Source of the DNA: Streptomyces flavofungini
GTDB lineage: Bacteria > Actinomycetota > Actinomycetes > Streptomycetales > Streptomycetaceae
Length of the DNA stretch: 64,000 nt
Assembly (NCBI RefSeq): GCF_030388665.1
Contig: NZ_CP128846.1
Location: 4,166,501-4,230,500 of the forward strand
Direction: 5' to 3'
In this document: piece by piece, positions 43,099-54,729 of the stretch
Layout of the letters: each line of letters opens with the position of its first letter
How positions within the stretch are numbered: the first letter of the stretch is position 1
The notes under the pieces: generated by a model
What the model saw: the letters and a program-made list of their open reading frames with translations, nothing else
What the model was told of the DNA's origin: nothing
Database searches by the model: none
Position numbers and translations under genes: made by a program

Positions 43099-43176
43099 AT
43101 CTCGACCGCACCGCTCGTCCAGGCGTACTGACGCCTGCGCTCATCCCCTTCTTCCCACCCCGAACGGGAGTTCGTG

Positions 43177-44427
43177 ATGCCTCGTACGAGCACGATCATC
43201 GGCAACAGCCACCTCGTCATCGACACGGCCATGGCCAGACCGGACGCGACGACCATCGTGGAGCGGAAGGGTCTCGGTCACCCGGACACCCTCGCCGATC
43301 ACCTCGCCGAGGGGCTGTCCCGTGCCTACAGCCACCACACCGTCGCGCGCTTCGGCGCCGTGCTGCACCACAACTTCGACAAGGTCGCTCTCCTGGGCGG
43401 CGCCAGCGAAGTCCGTTACGGGGCAGGCGAGATGACCGCCCCGGTCCGTGTCCTGGTCAATGGGCGCGCGGCACCGATGTGCGGGGGCGAGACGATCCCG
43501 GTCAAGGAGATCGTCGAGGCCGAGGTGCGGGAGTTCTTCGCCGAGCGGCTTCCCGAGGTCTCGGACCACCTCGACATCGTCTTCAACATCACCAGCAACT
43601 CCAGCCCTGGGGCGGTTCTCACCGGCGACGGGACTCCCGACCGCACGCGCTGGTTCAATCCTCGCTCCGTCGACGACCTTCGTGAGCGCCGGGTGCGGCT
43701 TTCGAACGACACGTCGCTGGGGACTGGCTGGGCCCCCGAGAACGCCTTCGAGACCTTCGTCCGCGACCTGGTGAACCACTTCTCCGGCGAGAGCGAGTTC
43801 ACCCTCTCCCACGCGTGGTGCGGATCCGACGTCAAGGTCATGGGCTTCTGGGATGGCGACGAGGCCGACATCGTCCTGTGCGTGCCGCAGAAGTCGCGGC
43901 ACGTCGCCAGCCGGGCCGAGTACATCCGCAACAAGGAGACCGTCCTCGCCGAGTGCCACCGGCTGGCCGGCCTCCGGCTGCCGGGCGCCCAGGCGCGTTT
44001 CCGGCTCAACGCCCGCGATGTCCCCGAGAAGGACGAGCTGTACCTGACCTACACCGGAAGCTCGATCGAGTCAGGGGACGAGGGCGTCGTCGGGCGCGGC
44101 AACCGGGTCAACGGGCTGATCACGCCGCTGCGGCCGATGAACCTGGAGGGCGCCAACGGCAAGAATCCCGTCTACCACGTCGGCAAGCTCTACAACATCG
44201 CCGCGCAGCGCCTGGCCCACCGCCTGCACGAGACCACCGACGGGCACGCGGAAGTACACCTGGTCAGCACCACCGGCCAGCGCCTGGACGAACCCTGGCG
44301 CATCCTCGTCCGCCTTTCCGCCCCGGACACCGAGGTAGACAAGGTGCAGGCCCTCGTCACGGAGGTACTGGGTGAGTTCCCGGCTCTGACGGACGAGCTG
44401 GTCTCGGACGGGATCGAGCTGAGCTGA
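43177..44427 (+). CDS. archaeal-type S-adenosylmethionine synthetase
   Basis: 416 residues from ATG 43177 (GGGAG six bases upstream). It matches the archaeal methionine adenosyltransferase family and not bacterial Met[21 protein letters not shown] near the N-terminus, [51 protein letters not shown], then [20 protein letters not shown] and [14 protein letters not shown]. The key ATP/Met-binding blocks are complete, so it should be active. A second, archaeal-type MAT inside an operon with SerRS and two kinases suggests SAM or an analogue is made for this pathway. Confidence 0.88.
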   Translation: MPRTSTIIGNSHLVIDTAMARPDATTIVERKGLGHPDTLADHLAEGLSRAYSHHTVARFGAVLHHNFDKVALLGGASEVRYGAGEMTAPVRVLVNGRAAPMCGGETIPVKEIVEAEVREFFAERLPEVSDHLDIVFNITSNSSPGAVLTGDGTPDRTRWFNPRSVDDLRERRVRLSNDTSLGTGWAPENAFETFVRDLVNHFSGESEFTLSHAWCGSDVKVMGFWDGDEADIVLCVPQKSRHVASRAEYIRNKETVLAECHRLAGLRLPGAQARFRLNARDVPEKDELYLTYTGSSIESGDEGVVGRGNRVNGLITPLRPMNLEGANGKNPVYHVGKLYNIAAQRLAHRLHETTDGHAEVHLVSTTGQRLDEPWRILVRLSAPDTEVDKVQALVTEVLGEFPALTDELVSDGIELS

Positions 44428-45355
44428 TGACGAAACGGACGCTCGGAGAGATCCCCGCGGGGTGCAGGCAACGGCTGCTCGCGCACTATGGGCCTTCGGT
44501 CAAGCCGTGGCTCGATGCCGTCCCAGGTCTGCTGGCACGTGCGGCAGGGAGGTGGAAGCTGACGCTCGTGGCGTACCACGACGCCGGCCACGCCTCGGTG
44601 ATCGCGACCGCGGCCCGTCCCGACGGGCGTCCGCTGCTCCTCAAAGCATGGGTTGATCCATCTCGCTTTCGCCACGAGGTGGAAGCGTTACGGCTCTGGG
44701 CCCGTGGCCCGACGGCAGAGGTCGTGGAGGCCGCAGACGACCTGGCCGTGGCCGCGCTCGAACTCATCGGAGGGCAACCCGGTGGCGCGGTTCGGCCGCG
44801 GCGGGAGCTGCAAATGGTGGCGGCGGCCGTCCACGGGCTCCACACCTTGGGGCGCCACAGACTCCGGTCGGAGCAGCTTCCGCTCCTCACCGACTACCTC
44901 GCCCACGATGTCCGTCCGCAGATCGAGCGGCGGGTGCGCGATCTCGACCTTGGTGGCTGGCGTCCCCTCGTCGAAGCAGGGTTCGCTGCTGTCGCCGATC
45001 TGGAGGAGGGCTCCCGCCGGGCGACGGTGCTGCACGCCGACCTGTACCGGGAGAACGTCTTGTTCGACTGGCGGGGGCACCCCCGGCTGATCGATCCACT
45101 CCCCATGGTGGGCGACCCCGCGTTCGACTGGGCGTTCTGGTCCGTCTACTACGAGCTCGGTCGCGGGACGTCCGTACGGCTGGCCGTCGCCTCACGTGCG
45201 TCCCGGATCCCCGTCCCCGTGCTCGCACCCTGGTGCCGACTCCTGGCGGTCCACGGCCTCCTCTTCTACGTGGAGTCCGGCGACCCACGCGCGACCTTCA
45301 TGGCCACCGTGCTCAGCGATCTTCTGGCGACAGAGACAACCCCTCGGAGCGGATC

Positions 45356-45359
<4 letters not shown>
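44427..45359 (+). CDS. APH-family phosphotransferase (streptomycin/hydroxyurea kinase-like)
   Basis: 310 residues; the ATG overlaps the MAT stop (ATGA). Motifs: LLLKAWVDP (ATP Lys), VLHADLYRENVLF (203-213, catalytic Asp and Asn) and RLIDPLPMVGDPAFDWAF (metal Asp223), as in the APH(6)/hydroxyurea phosphotransferase group. Unlike the first kinase in the operon its catalytic loop is canonical. It could phosphorylate an intermediate or protect the producer. Confidence 0.82.
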
Positions 45360-47357
<1,998 letters not shown>

Positions 47358-48380
47358 GTGCTCGTCGGCGTCTGCGACTTCCCCGGTAGCTACGCCTTTC
47401 CACCCGCCGGATACGGCGGAATCGAACGATGGCTGTGGGCGGTCGCCGTAGGCGCCCGAACCGCAGGCGCCGACGTACACCTCCTCGGACCGGGCTGGCT
47501 CGCTGACCTGGAACACGGCTGGGTCCGCAAGCCGGTCCGCCTGGAGGACATCACCACCGGATCACTCGCCGAACGCGAGCTCCGCGCCAACGGCTACGAC
47601 CTCCTGGTCGTGGGCCACGAATACCCATCACTGCCCGCGTGGACCCGCACGTGGAGCGAACTGGACTGCGACGTCGCCACGTTCCAGCACTCGCCGGTCT
47701 TCCAGCACACCGACGCCGCGTTCGACGGCAAGCGCTCCCGCCTCTACTGCTACTCACCCGAGATGATCGAGCGGTACGCCAGATGCGAGCCCATCCCGGA
47801 ACTGGCCGTACACTTCGGCCTCGACGAAGCCGAACCACCCGCCCTCGCCGGGCGCGACCTCGTATGGCTCGGCCGCGTCGATGCCGAGAAGGCGCCCCAT
47901 CTGGCGACCCGTGCAGCCCAGTTACTCGGCCGCCGGATACGGATCGTCGGCCCGGTCTTCGACGAGGAGTACGTACGCCGCCACGCTCGACTCCTCAACG
48001 CCGACCACATCGAGTGGGTCGGCGAACTCGGCGGCCCCGCCAAGACCGCAGCCATCCACGAAGCCTCCGTCTTTGTCTACACGTACGCCCGCACCTACGT
48101 AGAGGCCGGAGCCGCAGTCTTCGGAGAATCCCTCCGCGCCGGCACACCCATGGCCGCGCTCACCTGGCGCACGGGCACCTGCGCCGAAGCCGCCCTCTGC
48201 GACGCGACCGGCACGATCGCCGTGGCCGACCCCGAGGCGGACGACGAGACCGCCGCCCAGCAACTGGCGCACGCCATCGAGCAGGCGGAGAGTCTGGATC
48301 ACCGGGAGGTCCAGGAGGTCGGCCTCCATCGCTTCGACCCGGCACGGCACTTCACCGCGATGGCGGCACCACCATGCTGA
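47358..48380 (+). CDS. GT4-like glycosyltransferase
   Basis: 340 residues from GTG 47358, immediately after the SerRS stop. GT-B fold: N-terminal GSYAFPPAGYGGIERWLWAV (sugar-acceptor loop), central LVWLGRVDAEKAPHLATRAA and IRIVGPVFDEEY, then FGESLRAGTPMAALTWR, an EX7E-like segment. It should transfer a sugar from a nucleotide donor to a pathway intermediate. It overlaps the next gene by 7 bp. Confidence 0.82.
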   Translation: MLVGVCDFPGSYAFPPAGYGGIERWLWAVAVGARTAGADVHLLGPGWLADLEHGWVRKPVRLEDITTGSLAERELRANGYDLLVVGHEYPSLPAWTRTWSELDCDVATFQHSPVFQHTDAAFDGKRSRLYCYSPEMIERYARCEPIPELAVHFGLDEAEPPALAGRDLVWLGRVDAEKAPHLATRAAQLLGRRIRIVGPVFDEEYVRRHARLLNADHIEWVGELGGPAKTAAIHEASVFVYTYARTYVEAGAAVFGESLRAGTPMAALTWRTGTCAEAALCDATGTIAVADPEADDETAAQQLAHAIEQAESLDHREVQEVGLHRFDPARHFTAMAAPPC

Positions 48381-49393
48381 CCCGATCGGCCAGCTCGGCC
48401 GGGGACACGCTGGCCCGACAGATACCCGCTGTGCTCCGCGCGAGGTTGGGGCCGCACTGGGAGTTCACGACCGACGCCGACCGCATCGAAATCCGGCACC
48501 CATGCCGAGGCACTCCCTACAGGCCCCCACGTAGAAGCCCCTCGTGGAGGGAGCTGCTCGACAGCCTGGAGACCTCCTTCGCGGGTGACGGAGCCGCTCG
48601 CGATACCTGTCTCCCTCTCCGCTGGGGCAGGGATACGGAACTGACCATCTCCGCGGTACAAGCCCTCGACCCCCTCCTCAAGGACGGCAAGCTCCACACC
48701 TACCGAAGCGGCTTCCTCGCCCAGCCGGTCGTCCGCTTCACCGGCCAGCGCGATGCCACGGGCCTCCTGAAGGACGGGTTCCTCACCTCCTTCGTCAACG
48801 TCTCCCGCGTCCAGCCCGTGAACAACCTGGACGAGTACGGGGCCGTCCTGGACGGCTGGCTGACCACGCTCTCCCAACTCGGCTTTCATGCACGCCACTT
48901 GCGGATCTACGGGACGCTGCATCCGTGGCGTCGGCGACAGGTCGAAGGCATCACACTCCGCTTCGCCCACCGGAACCTCACCCTCGGGGACATCGTCCTC
49001 CTATGGCACACCGACCACCCCGATCGCCTGGCGGTGGACCTCGGCACGGGCCTGGAACGTCTGGCGTGGGCACGCACCCAGACCCGCTGGAACGAGCTGA
49101 TCTACGGTCGCTACGCTTACGCGGCACCACTGGCGACGTTGGACGCTGTCCGCACCGCCACGCTTCTCCTGGGCTCCGGGATCAGCCCTGCGGCCCGGGG
49201 CGCCGGCGGGGTCACCCGCCGCGTCGTGGGCACGATCGCCCCGGATGCTGTGCGCCTCGGTGTCAGTGCCGTCGTCCGAGACGCGCACGACTACTGGTCG
49301 CTCTTCGGCCCTCTGCAGGTTCCGTGGCCAGAGGTTGCTCGCGCCATCGAGGAGGAGACAGCACGTTCGGCCAGCTCGGCAATCCAATCCTGA
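48374..49393 (+). CDS. uncharacterised protein with class II aminoacyl-tRNA-synthetase motif-3 signature (AlaRS-like)
   Basis: 339 residues. Most of the protein is unrecognised, but DRLAVDLGTGLERLAWAR (GTGLERL at 224-230) reproduces class II motif 3, most like that of alanyl-tRNA synthetase (DTGMGLERL); the Arg binds ATP in that family. Upstream SFVNVSRVQPVNNLDEYGAV and LGDIVLLW occupy positions where AlaRS has its core strands. There is no tRNA-binding or editing domain. By inference it is a free-standing amino-acid- or carboxylate-activating enzyme or an AlaRS-fold relic. Its coupling to SerRS and the glycosyltransferase places it in the same pathway. Confidence 0.55.
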   Translation: MLTRSASSAGDTLARQIPAVLRARLGPHWEFTTDADRIEIRHPCRGTPYRPPRRSPSWRELLDSLETSFAGDGAARDTCLPLRWGRDTELTISAVQALDPLLKDGKLHTYRSGFLAQPVVRFTGQRDATGLLKDGFLTSFVNVSRVQPVNNLDEYGAVLDGWLTTLSQLGFHARHLRIYGTLHPWRRRQVEGITLRFAHRNLTLGDIVLLWHTDHPDRLAVDLGTGLERLAWARTQTRWNELIYGRYAYAAPLATLDAVRTATLLLGSGISPAARGAGGVTRRVVGTIAPDAVRLGVSAVVRDAHDYWSLFGPLQVPWPEVARAIEEETARSASSAIQS

Positions 49394-49500
49394 GGATGGC
49401 ACCCCACTCGTGCGTCATGCGGCGAGGTAGGTCGGTCCGATCGCCGGGGCTTTCTCCAGATCTGCCGCCGCCAGCCATGCGTGTTGGCTACCGTCCCCGG

Positions 49501-49842
49501 ATGAAGTCACAGGTCGCCGAGATCACTGAAACTTGCACCTGCCCTGCGAAGGACAACGTCTGCCAGGACTGCAAAGGCGAAGGGTGGGTGACGCCGTTAC
49601 CCGAGGACGGACGCCGACGTGACGCCACTGGCAGTTGTACCTCGTGCGCCGGACGGGGAGGCCACCACCTGCCACACGACTCGACGTGCCCGGTGACGCA
49701 GAAGCACCCTGGGCTCGAGTACTTCGCACCACAGCTCATCAGCGACACGGGCAACATCACGTTCTTCAGTACCGGCAACGCACTCGCTCGCCCAGAAGTG
49801 CGGCAGCGTCTCGCGCGGATTCTGTTCGGGCCGCTTCCTTGA
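49501..49842 (+). CDS. small zinc-ribbon protein (DnaJ-type CxxCxGxG)
   Basis: 113 residues from ATG 49501. Two CxxC pairs with the DnaJ spacing: CQDCKGEGW and CTSCAGRGGH, then CP. The C-terminal half (SDTGNITFFSTGNALARPEV, RLARILFGPLP) is unrecognised. It lies 107 bp beyond the AlaRS-like gene and may be separately transcribed. Confidence 0.6.
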   Translation: MKSQVAEITETCTCPAKDNVCQDCKGEGWVTPLPEDGRRRDATGSCTSCAGRGGHHLPHDSTCPVTQKHPGLEYFAPQLISDTGNITFFSTGNALARPEVRQRLARILFGPLP

Positions 49843-50037
49843 GGACCCGACCCGCGCCATCAGTGGGTTCCTCCGCGCAAGTTCGCCTGAGGCAGACAGG
49901 AAAGTCCTCGGAACTACTGGTGCGCTGTCGAACTGCATGCCAACGTACAACGCTATGCCGAAGACCCCGAACCCACGGAGACGCCCCTGTCCCCGCACCA
50001 CCCCGACGATCCCTCCCACCGCGAGATACCGGGCCCG

Positions 50038-50724
50038 ATGTACTGGGTCACCCCGCGCCACCTGGCCGGTGACGACGACGCTCTCGCCGAGCGGGTCGGC
50101 GACACCCTCGTCGGCCTTGAGTGGCGTATGTGGCCGACTGCACGCGACACGATTCTGTACGTGAGCCCGAACGGGCTGTGTGGCGCCGAGTGGATACGCG
50201 CCAGCTATCCGTTCGAGCTCGGCGGCCTTCCTGTGGCCTGGCAGTTGAGTGCTCGGCTACATGCCGACTCCGCGATGCCGGAGTGGAACGCGTACTTCAC
50301 CGCTGGCGTCCCCCACGAGGCACTGACCGATCTCCTTGTCGCGATCGACGGCTACGACAAGGCGGACTTCGGCGTCGAAGGTCCCGAGATGGTACTCGCC
50401 GCGCTCGGAGCCCAGGGCTGGGCCCGCGATGTGGACCGACCCCGCGCCGGCGCCTCGGACCCCGGGTTCTCCTGCACGTTCTCCCTGGAGCTGCTGCCGC
50501 CGCTCGTCCGGGATTCCGACCTGCGCCCTGACGGCGTGGGCTGGCAGGCGTGGGCGGAACCCGTTCTCGGCGCCCCGTACCTGTGGTGCACGAGCTTCAG
50601 TGCCAGCATCCCTCACGGGTTGGTCGCAGCGTTCGCCTCCTCACTCGCCTCGCCGGTCCCGGTATCCCGCCGCACCCTGCCCATAAGTGCCGGGGGCCGG
50701 CTCAGCATCGTCAGGCGCGGCTGA
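50038..50724 (+). CDS. DUF317 domain protein
   Basis: 228 residues from ATG 50038. Typical DUF317 opening MYWVTPRHLAGDDDALAERV and repeats such as WIRASYPFELGGLPVAWQLS and AYFTAGVPHEALTDLLVAID. The open frame extends upstream (SPHHPDDPSHREIPGP) without ATG/GTG, so a rare start is possible. DUF317 proteins are common in actinomycete plasmids and integrative elements; function unknown. Confidence 0.78.
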   Translation: MYWVTPRHLAGDDDALAERVGDTLVGLEWRMWPTARDTILYVSPNGLCGAEWIRASYPFELGGLPVAWQLSARLHADSAMPEWNAYFTAGVPHEALTDLLVAIDGYDKADFGVEGPEMVLAALGAQGWARDVDRPRAGASDPGFSCTFSLELLPPLVRDSDLRPDGVGWQAWAEPVLGAPYLWCTSFSASIPHGLVAAFASSLASPVPVSRRTLPISAGGRLSIVRRG

Positions 50725-50838
50725 CACCTCCCACCCTGCTGTTACCCCGGCGCTCGGAGCGGCTCCACGCCACTCGTCGCCAATCCCCTTGCGTTGCCGA
50801 TCCCGTTGCACCTGCCCGATGACAGAGATGGAGACTCC

Positions 50839-51276
50839 ATGTTCCGACGACGCGCTCGCGCCGACCGTGAGTTCCGTGAGGCCCAACGGGCGGGGTTTGC
50901 TCTCCTGCAGATGCACGCCCAAGAGCCGTGGTCCTTCGACGGCGTCCAGACGCCGGTTGCGCCGACCGACGCCACGGAGGGACCCGACTTCCTGCCGCCG
51001 GAGTTCCGAGCACCGTGCCGCCAGGACGTCTCGGGCTTCATGATGCGCTGGGACCTGCCGCTCGTAATCGACGGCGAAGTCCACGCGTGCCACTGCGGCG
51101 CGTACCGGAACTGGATCGTCTTCAACATGCGCGACGACTCGGTCTGGCTGCGCTGCGAAGCCGGGCACGAAGCACAGGAGACCCGGCTGGACACCGCCTG
51201 GTACAACCGCAACTCCGGTCCAGTCGACCGCTTCCACCCCACCCTCGAAGACGGCCTTCGCCACCTCGGCCACTGA
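50839..51276 (+). CDS. hypothetical protein
   Basis: 145 residues from ATG 50839 (GGAG six bases upstream; an in-frame start at 50794 is possible). The sequence includes APCRQDVSGFMMRWDLPLVI, CHCGAYRNWIVFNMRDDSVW and LRCEAGHEAQETRLDTAWYN; the Cys/His pattern (CHC and CEAGH) could bind a metal. It resembles small proteins found near DUF317 genes in integrative elements. Confidence 0.6.
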   Translation: MFRRRARADREFREAQRAGFALLQMHAQEPWSFDGVQTPVAPTDATEGPDFLPPEFRAPCRQDVSGFMMRWDLPLVIDGEVHACHCGAYRNWIVFNMRDDSVWLRCEAGHEAQETRLDTAWYNRNSGPVDRFHPTLEDGLRHLGH

Positions 51277-51369
51277 AAGCACGAAACCCCTTCCCCCGCC
51301 CCTGCGTTCGTCGGCCCCGGAGGGCCGACCCGGTCAGACATCCGTCTCGCATCACCAAGGGGTTTCCGT

Positions 51370-51790
51370 ATGCGCCGCTCCACCACGACCGCCCTCGGCT
51401 TCGGCCTCGGTGCCATCGTCACCGTCCTCACCCCGACCGGCTGCGCCGGCCCCGCCGAGACCGCCGGCTCGTCCACACCCACGCACCGGGGTGGCAGCTC
51501 CCGCTCTGTATCTGCGCCGCTGTCCTCGGCCCAACTGGACGAGCGGCTGTTGGACGAGAGCGACCTGGGCGAGGGCTACATACGCAAGTCCGAGACTTCT
51601 CGCCGCGATGATGACGTCACCGTCATCGGCTGCCCGGCACTTCAGAAGCTCGGCAGCGACGCGGCCACCGGCTCCGGCCTCGACTTCGCGCACAAGGCGA
51701 AGGCAACCTTCGCCTACACCGGCAGCAGCGCGTCACTGATCAGCGAGGACCTGTACAGCGACAGCGCCTCGAAGCTGTCCAAGGGCATCG
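51370..51790 (+). pseudogene. lipoprotein gene, 5' half, interrupted by a 7.08-kb element
   Basis: A lipoprotein signal (MRRSTTTALGFGLGAIVT, lipobox Cys in TPTGCAG near residue 25) and an extracellular domain (LDERLLDESDLGEGYIRKSE, VIGCPALQKLGSD, SASLISEDLYSDSASKLSKG). The frame enters foreign DNA after SKGI and stops at 51867. The missing C-terminal half is found 7.08 kb downstream at 58871-59140. Confidence 0.8.
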
Positions 51791-51952
51791 TGCTGGTAAG
51801 TCCGGCTATCGAAACTTGCGGAATGCCGTCCCCAGAAACCTATCCGCCGGGCCAGGTCCCGGTTTGACCCGCAGGTCGCTCATGCGGGTGCCGTCCGGAC
51901 TTCAGTTCCGTTGCGCCGCCACCAACAAGGGCGGCGGCGCAACGGTGCTTGG

Positions 51953-52081
51953 TTACAGCTCGTGGTCCAGAAGCCAGCCGATCACAGCCCGGGTGGCGCC
52001 GGAGAGGATGGCGGCAAGACCGGTGATGGCGAGCTTGGTGCGCGCTCGTCGTTCCGGACGATCGAGTCGACTATGGGGCAT
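51953..52081 (-). CDS. small hypothetical protein (42 aa)
   Basis: ATG 52081 with a strong GGAGG seven bases upstream. The product is basic at the N-terminus (MPHSRLDRPERRARTK) followed by a hydrophobic helix (LAITGLAAILSGATRAVIGW). Possible small membrane or leader peptide at the left end of the element. Confidence 0.45.
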   Translation of the reverse strand: MPHSRLDRPERRARTKLAITGLAAILSGATRAVIGWLLDHEL

Positions 52082-52246
52082 TGAGAACCTCCGTGGTTCG
52101 CGGATTCTGATGAGCGGCTGGCCAGCTCCGACTCCACGATTCCTGCAGCAGGGGCAGCGCATCTCAGTTGCGATGGGGCACGATCACGGAACCGTGGATG
52201 CGCTGTTCAGACCACGACCCCAGATGGTGAGCGAGAACATGGTGCG

Positions 52247-54535
52247 ATGAGTGGAGACAAGAGGAGAGAGACGACGCGGCGCCCGCGTGTGATCGCGCGT
52301 CCGCCGGTTTCCGCGGGGCCGCTGCGAGACCTCAAGGACCTGCTGTACAAGCTGTACCTGGACGCAGACGCGCCGACCATGGAGGCGGTGGCCGCAGCGA
52401 TAGCAGAAGACGATGGACTGCTGGGTGCGCCGAGCAAGGACACCGTGCACCGCTGCCTGGTTTCGACCGAAGTTCCGCCAAACCAGGCCGATGTAGCTGC
52501 GGTGGCGGTGGTGTTGGCGCGGATGGCGGCGTGGGACCCGAATGACGCTCAGGCGCGAGCGCGGGACTTGTGGGTGCAGGCCCGCATGGCTGGGCCACTG
52601 GGGCAGTCAATCGCCGAGTGTGACCCCATGGCGCTGGAAGTCCACCGTGCCATTGACGCTCCGCTGGTAGACGACGGGGCTGAGTTGCCGCGGTTGCCGA
52701 CGTATGTGCCGCGTGCGCACGACCAAAAGCTGCGGGAGGTAGTTGACCGAGCGGCAGCCGGAATCACTGGAATCGCTGTCTTGGTCGGCGGCTCATCCAC
52801 CGGCAAAACCCGCGCTTGTTGGGAAGCGGTCCAGCATCTGCCTGCGGGCTGGCGGCTGTGGCACCCCATCAATCCAAGTCACCCGGAGGCAGCGCTCGAG
52901 CACCTGCCTGCGATCGGCCCGCGCACTGTGGTGTGGCTCAATGAAGCCCAGCACTACCTTGACACTTCCGGGGAGTCCGGAGAACAGATTGCAGCTCGCC
53001 TGCGTGACGTGATGCGCGATCCTGATCGCGCTCCAATTCTCGTGCTGGGCACATTGTGGCCGGACCACTGGGATGCGCTGACTGCTGCACCCTCGTCAGG
53101 CGATGCGCCACATGCTCATGTCCAGGCCCGGGCGCTCCTATCCGGAACTGCCATCCGCGTGCCAGCACGCTTCGACGAGGCGGCACTGCAAAGCCTGCAG
53201 ACCGCCTCTGTCGGCGACGCACGGCTCCGCCAAGCCGTTGAGCAGGCTCAGCAGGGGCGGATTACACAATATCTTGCAGGAGGCCCCGCTCTGGTCGAGC
53301 GTTACGAGACCGCACCGCCAGCAGCGCGGGCCCTTGTCAATGCTGCGATGGATGCCCGCCGATTGGGCCACGGTACGGACATTCCCATGGCATTCCTAGA
53401 AAGCGCGGCGTGGACCTATCTCGACGAATTTGAGCAGGACCAGCTCGGTGACGATTGGCTAGAGAAGGCTCTTGCCTACACCGCAGCCGCAGTGCATGGA
53501 GTTCGTGGTCTGCTGGCTCGCCGCCGACAGCGCCTTCCCGGATCTGACACCACGAACCTTGATTCGCTGACGTACCGGCTAGCCGATTACCTTGAACAAC
53601 ATGGTCGGCTAGAACGCCGCTATCTCATGCCTCCTGAAGGTTTCTGGAATGCTGTAGCAGAGCACATACATGTACCCGATTACCTCATGAACTTCGCCAA
53701 TGCCGCCCACATTCGATGGCGAAAGCAGCTGGCGACAGAGCTCTATGGGCGGGTCACCTCCACTCACCCTAAGGCGCTCGCGAAACTAATCTCGCTTCTC
53801 ATCGAAGCGGATAAAGACGAGGAAGTGAAACGCCTGGCTCACATGGCAACAGACATCGGTGATTCATTCACACTGGTGCAAATAGCCACGACGTACGCGG
53901 GAAAGGGAGTTCGGGGCAAGGCGAGGGACTTCGCTCTTCAAGCCATCGATGCTGGCCAACTCGACACCCTGGAAGTGGTGGACCGCGTATTAGCAGGCAG
54001 GAGGGAGACGGCCGGAGGCGCTTCCTTCGAGATTCCCGGCGACGACGGCCCCCGCCCGCGATCAGTTGGCCAGCCTCTTCGAACACGCAGAAGTCCACAA
54101 GATTGGCACGAAGCCCCGGTGTGGTTTTACCCAGCCAGCTCAGGAAGTGCGCCTTGGGTACTAGCCGAGGTCGCCGGGCGGCAGGAAGAAGCCGAGCGCC
54201 TTGCGGCGGAGGCCGCTGCGGCAGGAGCCACCTGGGCCTGGCTAAACGTAGCGGCTGTTCGCCTAGAAGCTGAGGATCGAGCCGAGGCGGTCGACCGCCT
54301 GATTCATCTCGCCGCCGATGCTGGCGATCTCTCCGCCCTGCAGTGGCTGGCTGGAAGGAGGGCCGCAGCCGGCGACAATACGGAGGCAAACCGCTTGGCT
54401 CTTTTAGCACTCAATGCAGGTAACCCGGCCGCAGCAATTCATCTAATGTTCGATGAAGAGGGTTCTGATCACACGCATCTGCAACTGATGAGATACGGAT
54501 TGACGATCGAAGGGAAGATCTCCGGGCCCTGGTGA
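52247..54535 (+). CDS. P-loop NTPase with C-terminal helical repeats (STAND-like)
   Basis: 762 residues. An N-terminal helical domain (LRDLKDLLYKLYLDADAPTM), a Walker A LVGGSSTGKTRACWEA (181-188), a Walker-B-like TVVWLNEAQHYLD and a long C-terminal helical repeat region (EEAERLAAEAAAAGATWAWL, AEAVDRLIHLAADAGDLSAL) of Sel1/TPR character. STAND NTPases act as sensors or defence proteins in bacteria; here it is the cargo of the element. Around 54050-54120 the codons look unnatural while another frame reads well (DQLASLFEHAEVHKIG), suggesting paired frameshifts. Third codon positions carry more A/T than in the chromosome. Confidence 0.7.
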   Translation: MSGDKRRETTRRPRVIARPPVSAGPLRDLKDLLYKLYLDADAPTMEAVAAAIAEDDGLLGAPSKDTVHRCLVSTEVPPNQADVAAVAVVLARMAAWDPNDAQARARDLWVQARMAGPLGQSIAECDPMALEVHRAIDAPLVDDGAELPRLPTYVPRAHDQKLREVVDRAAAGITGIAVLVGGSSTGKTRACWEAVQHLPAGWRLWHPINPSHPEAALEHLPAIGPRTVVWLNEAQHYLDTSGESGEQIAARLRDVMRDPDRAPILVLGTLWPDHWDALTAAPSSGDAPHAHVQARALLSGTAIRVPARFDEAALQSLQTASVGDARLRQAVEQAQQGRITQYLAGGPALVERYETAPPAARALVNAAMDARRLGHGTDIPMAFLESAAWTYLDEFEQDQLGDDWLEKALAYTAAAVHGVRGLLARRRQRLPGSDTTNLDSLTYRLADYLEQHGRLERRYLMPPEGFWNAVAEHIHVPDYLMNFANAAHIRWRKQLATELYGRVTSTHPKALAKLISLLIEADKDEEVKRLAHMATDIGDSFTLVQIATTYAGKGVRGKARDFALQAIDAGQLDTLEVVDRVLAGRRETAGGASFEIPGDDGPRPRSVGQPLRTRRSPQDWHEAPVWFYPASSGSAPWVLAEVAGRQEEAERLAAEAAAAGATWAWLNVAAVRLEAEDRAEAVDRLIHLAADAGDLSALQWLAGRRAAAGDNTEANRLALLALNAGNPAAAIHLMFDEEGSDHTHLQLMRYGLTIEGKISGPW

Positions 54536-54729
54536 CGCGGAAATGGCGGTGCCTCGAAATGTGGCGGAGAGGCGCACTCTGGCTAGGAATGCAACTGATC
54601 ACAAGTCACATATGCATCACCACAGGTAGCTTGACTGGATTTGTTCATGCCGGATGCTAGTCGGCGCTCGCCATCCGGAACGACGCCGGAGTTATTGGTA
54701 AGCCCGGTTATTGGAACGTGCGGAGTGCC

